Positions 39,972-48,144 of a stretch of 64,000 nt of DNA are shown piece by piece; the first letter of the stretch is position 1; each line of letters begins with the position of its first letter. The stretch is taken from the NCBI RefSeq assembly GCF_902859625.1, contig NZ_CADIJX010000002.1, positions 310,001-374,000 of the forward strand. Reading direction: 5' to 3'. Source of the stretch: Achromobacter pestifer. GTDB lineage: Bacteria > Pseudomonadota > Gammaproteobacteria > Burkholderiales > Burkholderiaceae_B. A model generated the notes under the pieces. The model saw nothing but the letters and a program-made list of their open reading frames with translations, had not been told where the DNA came from and ran no database searches. The position numbers and the translations under genes are program-made.

Positions 39972-41171
39972 TCACATCGCTTCAAACAGGCCGGCCGCGC
40001 CCATGCCGGTGCCGATGCACATGGTGACCAGCCCGTACTTGCCGCCCGTGCGGCGCAGACCGTGCGTGATCGTGGCGGTGCGGATCGCGCCGGTTGCGCC
40101 CAGCGGGTGGCCCAGCGCGATGGCGCCGCCCAAGGGGTTGATCTTGGTCGGGTCCAGTTTCAGATCGCGGATCACGGCCAGCGATTGGGCGGCGAAGGCT
40201 TCGTTCAGTTCGATCCAATCCAGCGCGTCTTGCGTGATGCCCGCGCGGCTCAGTACCTTGGGAATGGCGGCGATGGGGCCGATGCCCATCACTTCGGGCG
40301 GCACCCCGGCAACCGAGAAGCTCACAAAGCGCGCCAGCGGGCTCAGGTTGAGTTCGCGCAGCACGCGGTCGGACACCAGGACCACGGCGGCCGCGCCGTC
40401 GGACATTTGCGAGCTATTGCCGGCGGTGACGCTGCCGCGCGCCGCGAATACCGGGCGCAGGCGGGCCAACGCTTCCGCGCTGCTGTCGGGGCGGGGGCCT
40501 TCATCGACCTCGACCAGGCGGCGCACCTCGCGCACGGCGCCGGTGGCGCCATCGGGCAGGTGCGACACCACTTCAAACGGCGTGGTCTCGGCACGGAAGT
40601 GGCCGGCAGCGATGGCGGCGACGGCTTTTTGGTGCGAAGCCAATGCAAAGGCATCCTGATCCTCGCGCGAGACCTTCCAGCGTTCGGCAACCTTTTCGCC
40701 GGTCAGGCCCATGCCGAAGGCGATGCCAATATTCTCTTCGTGGGCGAAGATCTTGGGGTTCAACGACACCTTGTTGCCCATGATCTGCGGCATGGCGCTC
40801 ATGGATTCGGTGCCCGCGCCGATCATGATGTCGGCCTCGCCCATGCGGATGCGGGCGGCGGCGTCCGCCACCGCCTGCAAGCCAGACGCGCAGAAGCGGT
40901 TGACGGTGACGCCGGCCACGCTTTGCGGCAGGCCGGCCAGCAACAGGCCGATGCGCGCCACGTTCATGCCTTGCTCGGCTTCCGGCATGGCGCAGCCGGC
41001 AATCACGTCTTCGATGCGCGCGTGGTCCAGCCCGGGCACCTGAGCCAGCACGCCGTTCAGTGCGGCAGCCAGCATGTCGTCTGGGCGCGTCGTGATGTAG
41101 GCGCCGTTGCGCTTGCCCACCGGCAAGCGCGTGGCGGCGACGATGTAAGCGTCTTGAATCTGCTTGGTCAT
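39972..41171 (-). CDS. Acetyl-CoA acyltransferase (thiolase)
   Basis: The 399-residue thiolase cleaves 3-ketoacyl-CoA with CoA. The nucleophilic Cys is in NRFCASGLQA at about 90, the His in GGAIALGHPLGATGA, and the second Cys in TMCIGTGMGAAG. It starts at 41171 after AAGGA and lies ten bases behind the FadN-like multifunctional gene. Together the two give a complete hydration-oxidation-thiolysis set, separate from that at 45044-48132. Confidence 0.93.
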   Translation of the reverse strand: MTKQIQDAYIVAATRLPVGKRNGAYITTRPDDMLAAALNGVLAQVPGLDHARIEDVIAGCAMPEAEQGMNVARIGLLLAGLPQSVAGVTVNRFCASGLQAVADAAARIRMGEADIMIGAGTESMSAMPQIMGNKVSLNPKIFAHEENIGIAFGMGLTGEKVAERWKVSREDQDAFALASHQKAVAAIAAGHFRAETTPFEVVSHLPDGATGAVREVRRLVEVDEGPRPDSSAEALARLRPVFAARGSVTAGNSSQMSDGAAAVVLVSDRVLRELNLSPLARFVSFSVAGVPPEVMGIGPIAAIPKVLSRAGITQDALDWIELNEAFAAQSLAVIRDLKLDPTKINPLGGAIALGHPLGATGAIRTATITHGLRRTGGKYGLVTMCIGTGMGAAGLFEAM

Positions 41172-41181
41172 GATCGTGTCC

Positions 41182-43572
41182 TTAGTTGCGCAACGGCTTG
41201 CCGGTTTCCAGCGTGTGACGGATGCGGGCCTGGGTTTCAGGCGTGCGCAGGAGCGCGACGAATTCGCGGCGCTCCACCGCCAACAGCCATTCCTCGTCAA
41301 CCTTCGTGCCGGTGTCGACTTCGCCTCCGCACAGGGCCACGGCGGCGCTGCGCGCCACGCGGTAGTCATGCGCGCTGATCATGCCGCCCTCGCGCATGTT
41401 CACCAACACCATCTCGAAGTTGGCGATGCCGTTGCGGCCGGCGACCGGAATGTTCGCCAGGCGAGGCGGCGGCTGATAACCGGCCTGAGCCGCGGCGCGC
41501 GCCTGACCGATGGCGACGAACAGCAACTCGTCGGGGTGGAACAGCACAACGTCGTGCTCGCGGGCGAAGCCCGTGTCGATGGCTTCCAGCGCGCTCTTGG
41601 CGACCTGCGCCGTGGCGATGGTCTGAAAGATGGGTTGCAGGTAGGGGAAGACCTCGCCCGGGGTGGCCGTCTTGGCCGCCAACGCGGCGGCGCGTCCGGC
41701 GAACTCCTTGCTGCCGCCACCGGCCGGGATCAGGCCGACGCCCGCTTCCACCAAGCCGATATAGCTTTCCAGCGCCAGGACGCGGTGCGAGGCATGCATC
41801 AGGAATTCGCAGCCACCGCCCAGCGCCATGCCCTGCACGGCAGCCACGGTGGGAATCTGCGCGTACTTGAACGACTGGGACGCACGCTGGAATTTCTCGA
41901 CCATGGCCTCCAGCATGTCCCATTGGCCAGCCGCGCAGGCCTCGACCACTTGTTGCAGGTTGGCGCCCACCGCGAAAGGCGGTTCGTGCCAGATCACCAG
42001 GCCGTCGAACTCGCGTTCCGCTTTCGTGACGGCCTGCAACACGCCTTCCAGTACCTCGCCGCCCAGGGTGTGGTTCTTGGACGTGACCGACAGGATGGCG
42101 ATGCCGGCATCCACGTCGGGCAGATTCCAGAGGCGCACGCCTTCGTTTTCCCAGACCGTGACGCCACGGTCATCGGCCCCTTCACCGAACACGCGCTCCG
42201 GGAACAACTGGCGCTGGTACACCGGCAATGCCGAACGCGGATGCAACTGGCCGGTGCGTGCGGAATACGAGCCTTCCGGCGTGTGCACGCCTTGGCGGCC
42301 GGGTTCCAGTGCCCAGGCGGGCAGGGGAGCGTCGCTCATGGCGCGGCCCGCGGCAATGTCCTCGGCGACGGCGGCGGCAATCGCCTGCCAGCCGGCGGCT
42401 TGCCAGGTCTCGAACGGGCCTTGCGACCAGCCGAAGCCCCAGCGCATGGCCAGGTCCAGGTCGCGTGCGTTGTCGGCCACGTGCTCAAGCTGCACGGCGC
42501 TGTAGTGGAAGATGTCGCGGAACAGGCTCCACAGGAACTGCGCCTGCGGATGGTCGCTTGCGCGCAGCGCGGCAAAGCGCTTGGCCGGATCGCGTTCCTT
42601 CAGCAGCGCGGCAACGTCGTCCGCCAGCTTGCCGGCACTGGGCACGTAGTCTTGCGCTTTCAGGTCCAGCACCAGAATGTCGCGGCCTTGCTTGCGGTAG
42701 ACGCCGGCACCGGTCTTCTGGCCCAGCGCGCCTTTCTGAATCAGTGCGGACAGCCACTGCGGCAGCTGGAAATAGCGGTGCCAGGGGTCGTCGGGCAGGT
42801 TCTTTTCCATGGTGCCGACCACGTGGGCCAGCGTGTCCAGCCCGACCACGTCGGCGGTGCGGTAGGTGGCGCTCTTGGGGCGGCCGATCTTCGGGCCGGT
42901 CAGCGCGTCGACCTCGTCAAAGCCCAGTCCCAGGCGCGCGGTATGGTGCATGGCGGCCAGGATCGAGAACACGCCGATGCGGTTGGCGACGAAGTTGGGC
43001 GTGTCCAGGGCACGGACCACGCCTTTGCCCAACGTGGACGTCAGCCAGGTTTCCAGCTGGTCCAGCACGGACGCCTGCGTATGGGACGTGGCGATGATTT
43101 CCACCAACCGCATGTAGCGCGGCGGATTGAAGAAATGGATGCCGCAGAAGCGGTCGCGCAAGCTTGCGGGCAGGGCATTGGCCAGCGCGTCGATCGACAG
43201 GCCGGACGTGTTCGAGGCAATGATGGCGTTGGGCGACACATGGGGCGCGATGCGCTCGTACAGTGCCGTCTTCCAGTCCATGCGTTCGGCGATCGCTTCG
43301 ATGACCAGGTCGCAGCCGCGCAGCGCGTCCAGGTGGTCGTCGTAGTTCGCGGGGGTGATCAGGGCAATGCGGGCGGCGCCGGCCAGCGGCGCGGGTTCCA
43401 GCTTTTTCAGGCCGGCCAGTGCCTTCTTGACGATGCCGTTGCGGTCACCTTCGGCGGCGGCCAGGTCGAATAGCGTGACCGGCACGCCGGCATTGGCCAG
43501 GTGGGCGGCGATCTGCGCGCCCATGACGCCGGCACCCAGGACGGCAACGTGTTTGACGACGAACTTGCTCAA
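41182..43572 (-). CDS. 3-hydroxyacyl-CoA dehydrogenase/enoyl-CoA hydratase, FadN-like
   Basis: A 796-residue bifunctional beta-oxidation enzyme with the dehydrogenase half first. The NAD motif VLGAGVMGAQIAAHLANAG is at about 11-29, HFFNPPRYMRLVEII at about 145, and the crotonase domain occupies the C-terminal third. There GGGCEF and GLVEAGVGLIPAGGG keep both catalytic glutamates. The order is the reverse of FadB. The start codon is TTG, supported by AGGAGA five bases upstream. A terminator-like hairpin sits just before its ribosome-binding site. Confidence 0.92.
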   Translation of the reverse strand: MSKFVVKHVAVLGAGVMGAQIAAHLANAGVPVTLFDLAAAEGDRNGIVKKALAGLKKLEPAPLAGAARIALITPANYDDHLDALRGCDLVIEAIAERMDWKTALYERIAPHVSPNAIIASNTSGLSIDALANALPASLRDRFCGIHFFNPPRYMRLVEIIATSHTQASVLDQLETWLTSTLGKGVVRALDTPNFVANRIGVFSILAAMHHTARLGLGFDEVDALTGPKIGRPKSATYRTADVVGLDTLAHVVGTMEKNLPDDPWHRYFQLPQWLSALIQKGALGQKTGAGVYRKQGRDILVLDLKAQDYVPSAGKLADDVAALLKERDPAKRFAALRASDHPQAQFLWSLFRDIFHYSAVQLEHVADNARDLDLAMRWGFGWSQGPFETWQAAGWQAIAAAVAEDIAAGRAMSDAPLPAWALEPGRQGVHTPEGSYSARTGQLHPRSALPVYQRQLFPERVFGEGADDRGVTVWENEGVRLWNLPDVDAGIAILSVTSKNHTLGGEVLEGVLQAVTKAEREFDGLVIWHEPPFAVGANLQQVVEACAAGQWDMLEAMVEKFQRASQSFKYAQIPTVAAVQGMALGGGCEFLMHASHRVLALESYIGLVEAGVGLIPAGGGSKEFAGRAAALAAKTATPGEVFPYLQPIFQTIATAQVAKSALEAIDTGFAREHDVVLFHPDELLFVAIGQARAAAQAGYQPPPRLANIPVAGRNGIANFEMVLVNMREGGMISAHDYRVARSAAVALCGGEVDTGTKVDEEWLLAVERREFVALLRTPETQARIRHTLETGKPLRN

Positions 43573-43585
43573 GGGATTCTCCTGG

Positions 43586-43620
43586 AAAAGCGGGCGAGTG
43601 GCACCGCGCCACCCGCCCGC
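43586..43620 (-). terminator. Terminator/attenuator between fadL and the FadN-like gene
   Basis: On the minus strand GCGGGCG-G-GTGGC pairs with GCCAC-T-CGCCCGC around a short loop and is followed by TTTT. It lies inside the same-strand gene run, immediately before the ribosome-binding site of the next gene. It could cut readthrough from fadL. Confidence 0.65.
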
Positions 43621-43626
43621 GCAAGG

Positions 43627-44949
43627 CTAGAAGCGGGACGACAATTGCAGGCCGAAGATGTGGCCGCTGCTGTCATAGGTGCCCGCGACGCGGCCCTTGG
43701 ATAGCTGGCTGCCGGACGTGGTGTCGATGTCCGTCTTGCGCAGGTACAGATAGGTATAGCCCAGATCCAGCGTGGTGCTCTTGGTGGCCTGCCATTGCAC
43801 GCCCGTCGAGAACCAGTAGCGGTCGTTGTCGGGCAGCGAGGTCGGGCGGTCGGCTTCCTTGTGGACCGGGGACTGGTCGTAGGCCAGGCCGAACTTCCAC
43901 TTCCAGTCGGGGGCGAACTTATAGTTCGCGCCCACGGCGACGCGCCAGGTGTCGCGGAAGTTCAGCGGCAGGTCGTCGTCGCGCGCGCCGGCGCCGGAGT
44001 TGCGGATCTTCAGGTCGGGGATGCTGCTCCAGCCCGTCCACGATACATCGCCCAGCAGTTCCCAGCGCTCGTTCAATTGGTGCGCCGCGCTAAGGATCAG
44101 CGAATCGGGCAGGTCGACCGAGGCCTTGGCGTCGAAGGACACCGACTGCTTGGTGGGGCCGATGCTGGTGATGTCGGTGTCGCCCTTGGCCGTGTGCTTG
44201 ATCTTCGAGCGGTACGACAGGCCGATACGGGTGTCTTCGGTGGGTTGAAGCATGAAGCCGACGTTCCAGCCCCAGGCATCGCCCTTCAGGTTCAGGTCCG
44301 CATCGCCGTTGGTGGCGACAGGCAGGCCGGCGATTGGCACCACCGTCTTTTTCTTGTAGTTGGCGTCGATGTGCTGCCAGTTCACGCCAAAGCCCATCGA
44401 GAACTTGTCGTTGACCTTGTAGGCGATCGACGGGTTCACGTTGATGGTCTTGATCTCGAATTTGTTGGAATGGTATTGGCCCACCCAACCATCGTCGTAT
44501 TCGGTCATCAGGCCGAAGGGGGCGCCCACGCCCAGGCCGATGTACCACTGCTCATTCAATTGCCAGGAGGCATACAGGTTGGGTACGACCCCGAGGTTGC
44601 CGGCGTCGCCGCCGTTGCCGCCAGTGGGGACCGATCCGTTCAGGCCCGAACCGGGCAGCCCGGGCACGCTGGGATTGCGGCTGTTGCCGTTGTCCGAGAA
44701 TTTGAACGATGGTTTGATCAGGTTGACGCCGCCCGAAAAGTTGACGCCGGGCAGATATGTCATGCCTGCCGGGTTGTAGTAGATGATGCTGGCGTTTTCC
44801 GGGTTGGCCGCCGAGCCTGCATAGGCGTTGCCCAAGCCACTGGCGTTCTGCTCCAAGAGCTGAAAGCCGGCGGCATAGGACGTTGCGGATGCGCCCAGGC
44901 CGACCACAATGGCCGACAAGGTGCTCAGGGACAATGAACGTCTGCGCAT
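43627..44949 (-). CDS. fadL: FadL/OmpP1 long-chain fatty acid outer-membrane transporter
   Basis: An outer-membrane beta-barrel importing long-chain fatty acids, 440 residues. A Sec signal is followed at the mature N-terminus by AGFQLLEQNASGLGNAYAGS, the FadL hatch segment, and NASIIYYNPAGMTYLPG. The C-terminus ends in HIFGLQLSSRF, with a terminal Phe as required for barrel assembly. The start at 44949 follows GAGGAGG. It sits between the two multifunctional beta-oxidation genes. Confidence 0.92.
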   Translation of the reverse strand: MRRRSLSLSTLSAIVVGLGASATSYAAGFQLLEQNASGLGNAYAGSAANPENASIIYYNPAGMTYLPGVNFSGGVNLIKPSFKFSDNGNSRNPSVPGLPGSGLNGSVPTGGNGGDAGNLGVVPNLYASWQLNEQWYIGLGVGAPFGLMTEYDDGWVGQYHSNKFEIKTINVNPSIAYKVNDKFSMGFGVNWQHIDANYKKKTVVPIAGLPVATNGDADLNLKGDAWGWNVGFMLQPTEDTRIGLSYRSKIKHTAKGDTDITSIGPTKQSVSFDAKASVDLPDSLILSAAHQLNERWELLGDVSWTGWSSIPDLKIRNSGAGARDDDLPLNFRDTWRVAVGANYKFAPDWKWKFGLAYDQSPVHKEADRPTSLPDNDRYWFSTGVQWQATKSTTLDLGYTYLYLRKTDIDTTSGSQLSKGRVAGTYDSSGHIFGLQLSSRF

Positions 44950-45043
44950 GGTACTGCCTCCTCGAGTTGGATGTATGTCTCTATGGCACTGCCGGTCCTC
45001 TTGTCGGGCCGGTCTACTTGGCATGAGCCGTTTTACTTCCGTG

Positions 45044-46840
45044 CTACGCATTGCTACCTTGGTAATGCAAGGGTCCGCCCGTGAATGGCGCGAAACCCGT
45101 TCCGAAAATCACACCGGCATCGGCCAGATCGGCGTCGGCAACGACGCCGGCCTCCACGCGCTGCCGGGTGGCGTCCACCAACGGTTGGATCAAGCGCTGC
45201 GCCAGGCCGGCGGGCGCGGCGGCGGGGCTGCCTGCGCTTTGCTTGACCGGTTTGCCGTCGCGCCAGGTGTAGAAGCCCCTGCCGCTTTTCTTGCCGAGAT
45301 CGCCGCGCGCCAGCCGTTCGGCCAGGCAGCGCGGAGGCTCGGCGCCGCCTGCCAGCTCCTCGCCGGCCGCGCGCGCGATGTCCAGCCCCACGGTATCGGC
45401 CAATTCCAGCGGCCCCATCGGCATGCCGAACGCCACCATCGCGGCGTCAACGGTTTCAGGCGCGATGCCGTCGTCCACGCTGCGCATGGCTTGCAGCATG
45501 TAGGGCGCCAGCACGGCGTTCACGAGGAAGCCGGGCGCGCTCTTGACGGGCAGTGCCAGCTTGTCGATCTGGCCGACGAAGGCGCAGGCACGAGCCAAGG
45601 CATCGCCGGTATCGCCCTCGGCGTGCACCACTTCCACCAGGGGCATCTTGGCCACCGGGTTGAAGAAATGGATGCCGATCAGCCGTTCGGGGCGTGTCAA
45701 GCCGGCACGCAGCGTTTCCAGCGACAGGCTGGAGGTATTGGTGGCCAGCAGCGCGCCGGGTTTCAGGCGCGGCTCAAGCGACCGATACAGCGCACGCTTG
45801 GCCTCGGGTTGCTCGCTGATGGCCTCGATCACGATGTCCGCCAGCGGCACGCCGTTGCCCGCCGGGTCGGGGATCAGCCGGTCGAACGCCGCGCGCGCCA
45901 GGCGGGGATCTTTCAGGCGGCGTGCATAGAGCGTTGCCGCGCGTTGAATGGCGGGCGCGATGCGTGTCATGTCTTGGTCCTGCAATGTCACCGTCATGCC
46001 CTTCAATGCGCACCACGCCGCGATATCGCCGCCCATGACGCCAGCACCGACCACGTGGACGTGCTTGGCAGGGCTGATCCCGATCTGCTTGCCATTGGCC
46101 TTCAGGCGTTCCTGCAAGCGGAACACGCGCAACAGGTTGCGGGCGCGGTTGGCCACGATGGATTTCAGCGGCCAGTGGTTGGCCAACGCGCCCAGCCCGC
46201 GCGCGCGGCGCGCAGGCTGCTTGGACAGCACCAGCTGGCGGGCAGCGGCCAGCAGCAGGCGGGGAGGCACGCGGGCGTCCGCCAGACCCAGCGCGGCGGC
46301 GCGGCGCGCATCCGCGCCACGGCCGGTCAGCATCATGTCCAGTGCGGCGGGGGCGCCGATCACCTGAGGCAAGCGCAGCATGCCGCCCCAGCCCGGGAAG
46401 ATGCCCAGCATGACCTCGGGCAGCGCCAGCGACGTGCCGGGCTGGTCGGCGACCAGCCGGTAGCGGCAGGCCAGGGCCAGTTCCAGTCCGCCGCCCAGGC
46501 AATGGCCCTGGATCAGCGCCAGCGTGGGATAGCGCACCGCAGCCAATCGCTTGAACAGATTCCATCCGCGGGCGACCAGCGCGCGCGCTTGCTCGGGCGT
46601 GTCCAGGCTGGCGAATTCATTCACGTCAGCGCCGACGATGAAGCCCGTTGCCTTGCCGGATTGGATGATCAGGCCCTTGGGCAGCGCGGCGTCCAGCGCG
46701 TCCAGCACCACGGCAAGTTCGGTCATGGTGTCAGCCGACAGGGCATTGACGGCGCTGCCTGCTCGGTCGAACGTCAGCCAGGCGAGGCCATCGGCGTCGC
46801 GCTCCAGGCGCCAGTGTGAAAGCGTGTCCAGTGTCGTCAT
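45044..46840 (-). CDS. Enoyl-CoA hydratase/3-hydroxyacyl-CoA dehydrogenase, FadB-like
   Basis: A 598-residue bifunctional enzyme with the crotonase half first (IQGHCLGGGLELALACRYR and LPEVMLGIFPGWGG, both catalytic Glu present). The NAD-binding dehydrogenase half follows (VHVVGAGVMGGDIAAWCALK, HFFNPVAKMPLVEVV). It is shorter than E. coli FadB (729), mainly in the C-terminal dehydrogenase part. It is coupled to the thiolase gene upstream by an ATGA overlap, forming a FadAB-like pair. Confidence 0.92.
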   Translation of the reverse strand: MTTLDTLSHWRLERDADGLAWLTFDRAGSAVNALSADTMTELAVVLDALDAALPKGLIIQSGKATGFIVGADVNEFASLDTPEQARALVARGWNLFKRLAAVRYPTLALIQGHCLGGGLELALACRYRLVADQPGTSLALPEVMLGIFPGWGGMLRLPQVIGAPAALDMMLTGRGADARRAAALGLADARVPPRLLLAAARQLVLSKQPARRARGLGALANHWPLKSIVANRARNLLRVFRLQERLKANGKQIGISPAKHVHVVGAGVMGGDIAAWCALKGMTVTLQDQDMTRIAPAIQRAATLYARRLKDPRLARAAFDRLIPDPAGNGVPLADIVIEAISEQPEAKRALYRSLEPRLKPGALLATNTSSLSLETLRAGLTRPERLIGIHFFNPVAKMPLVEVVHAEGDTGDALARACAFVGQIDKLALPVKSAPGFLVNAVLAPYMLQAMRSVDDGIAPETVDAAMVAFGMPMGPLELADTVGLDIARAAGEELAGGAEPPRCLAERLARGDLGKKSGRGFYTWRDGKPVKQSAGSPAAAPAGLAQRLIQPLVDATRQRVEAGVVADADLADAGVIFGTGFAPFTGGPLHYQGSNA

Positions 46841-48132
46841 GGCTGGTCCTCGTCCAGGGTTTCGACCAGCATCGCGCCGCCTTGGCCGCCGCCGATGCAA
46901 ATGGCCGCCATGCCGCGCTTGGCGCCGCGACGCTTCAGGGCGTCAAGCAGATGCAGCACGATGCGGGCGCCGGAAGCGCCCACGGGATGTCCGATCGCTA
47001 TTGCGCCGCCATCCACGTTGAGCTTGGCCGGGTCGAGAGATCCCCATGCTGGCGTACCGAAGTGCTCTTGGCAATAGGCGTCGTCGCGCCATGCTGCCAG
47101 GCAGCCTAGCACTTGGGCCGCGAAGGCCTCGTTGATTTCCCACAAGTCCAGGTCATTCAAGCCCAGACCGTGGCGTTGCAGGATGGGAGTGGCCGCATGC
47201 ACGGGGCCCAGGCCCATCTGCGCCGGGTCCAGACCCGCCCATTGGCTGTCGACGATACGGCCCAGCGGGCGCAAATTCCATTTGGCCACGGCCTCTTCAG
47301 AGGCCAGCACCAGCATGGCCGCGCCGTCGGTCACTTGCGAGCTGTTGCCGGCGGTGATGTTGCCCCAGGGCTTGTCGAACACGGGCTTGAGCTTGGCCAG
47401 CTTTTCGGGCGTGGAGTCTTCCCGCACGCCGTCATCATCGGGGTACAGCTTGCCCTGCGTATCGATCAGCGGCGTGATCTCGGTCATGGCGCCCGCCGCG
47501 CGCGCGGCCAGCGCGCGTTGGTGGCTGCTGGCGGAATAAGCGTCCATGGCCGCGCGGTCGATACCGAAACGGGTGGCGATGTTCTCAGCGGTCTGGCCCA
47601 TCGACAGGCCCACGACCGGATCGGTCAGGCCTTTCAGCAGGCCGATGACGGGCGCCAGGCTCTTCAGCTTGAAGCGGCGCAACGCGGCCAGCTTGGCGCC
47701 CGCGCCGCGTGCCGCGTACCAGCCCGCCAACCAGCGCACCATGTCGTCCGAGAACAACACTGGCGCGCGCGACAGCGCATCCGTGCCGCCGGCCAGCACC
47801 AGTTGAGAACGGCCGGACTGAATGTTGGCGATGCCGGAATCCAAGGCTTGCATGCCCGATGCGCAATTACGCATCACCGTCCAGCCGGGCACCTTGTTGC
47901 CGCAACCCAGGCGCAATGCAATGACGCGACCGATGTTGACTTCTTCGGGCGACGGCGCGGCGCAACCCACAATGACCTCGTCCAGGTCCGTGGGTGAAAA
48001 AGGCTGGCGCAGCAGCAGGCCGCGGCCGGCCTGTACGGCCAGATCGCCTGCCGAGAACGGGCCGGGCCCGGTGCGCGCCTTCAAGAAGGGCGTGCGGGCG
48101 CCGTCGACGACGTAAACCGGTTTGAATGCCAT
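46837..48132 (-). CDS. Acetyl-CoA acyltransferase, FadI-like thiolase
   Basis: A 431-residue thiolase with the nucleophile in MRNCASGMQA at about 93, GGAIAIGHPVGASGA and AICIGGGQGGAM. Its length and the GKLYPDDDGVREDSTPEKL loop fit the FadI subgroup. GAGGGA lies before the ATG. It lies 12 bases after fadE and overlaps the FadB-like gene, so fadE-thiolase-hydratase/dehydrogenase form one operon. Confidence 0.92.
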   Translation of the reverse strand: MAFKPVYVVDGARTPFLKARTGPGPFSAGDLAVQAGRGLLLRQPFSPTDLDEVIVGCAAPSPEEVNIGRVIALRLGCGNKVPGWTVMRNCASGMQALDSGIANIQSGRSQLVLAGGTDALSRAPVLFSDDMVRWLAGWYAARGAGAKLAALRRFKLKSLAPVIGLLKGLTDPVVGLSMGQTAENIATRFGIDRAAMDAYSASSHQRALAARAAGAMTEITPLIDTQGKLYPDDDGVREDSTPEKLAKLKPVFDKPWGNITAGNSSQVTDGAAMLVLASEEAVAKWNLRPLGRIVDSQWAGLDPAQMGLGPVHAATPILQRHGLGLNDLDLWEINEAFAAQVLGCLAAWRDDAYCQEHFGTPAWGSLDPAKLNVDGGAIAIGHPVGASGARIVLHLLDALKRRGAKRGMAAICIGGGQGGAMLVETLDEDQP

Positions 48133-48144
48133 CCGTTCCCTCTC

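Noticed and set aside
39419-39985. Upstream extension of the chalcone-isomerase-like frame.
   Set aside because: It is a shadow of the overlapping DUF4442 gene; the signal peptide begins at the ATG at 39418.
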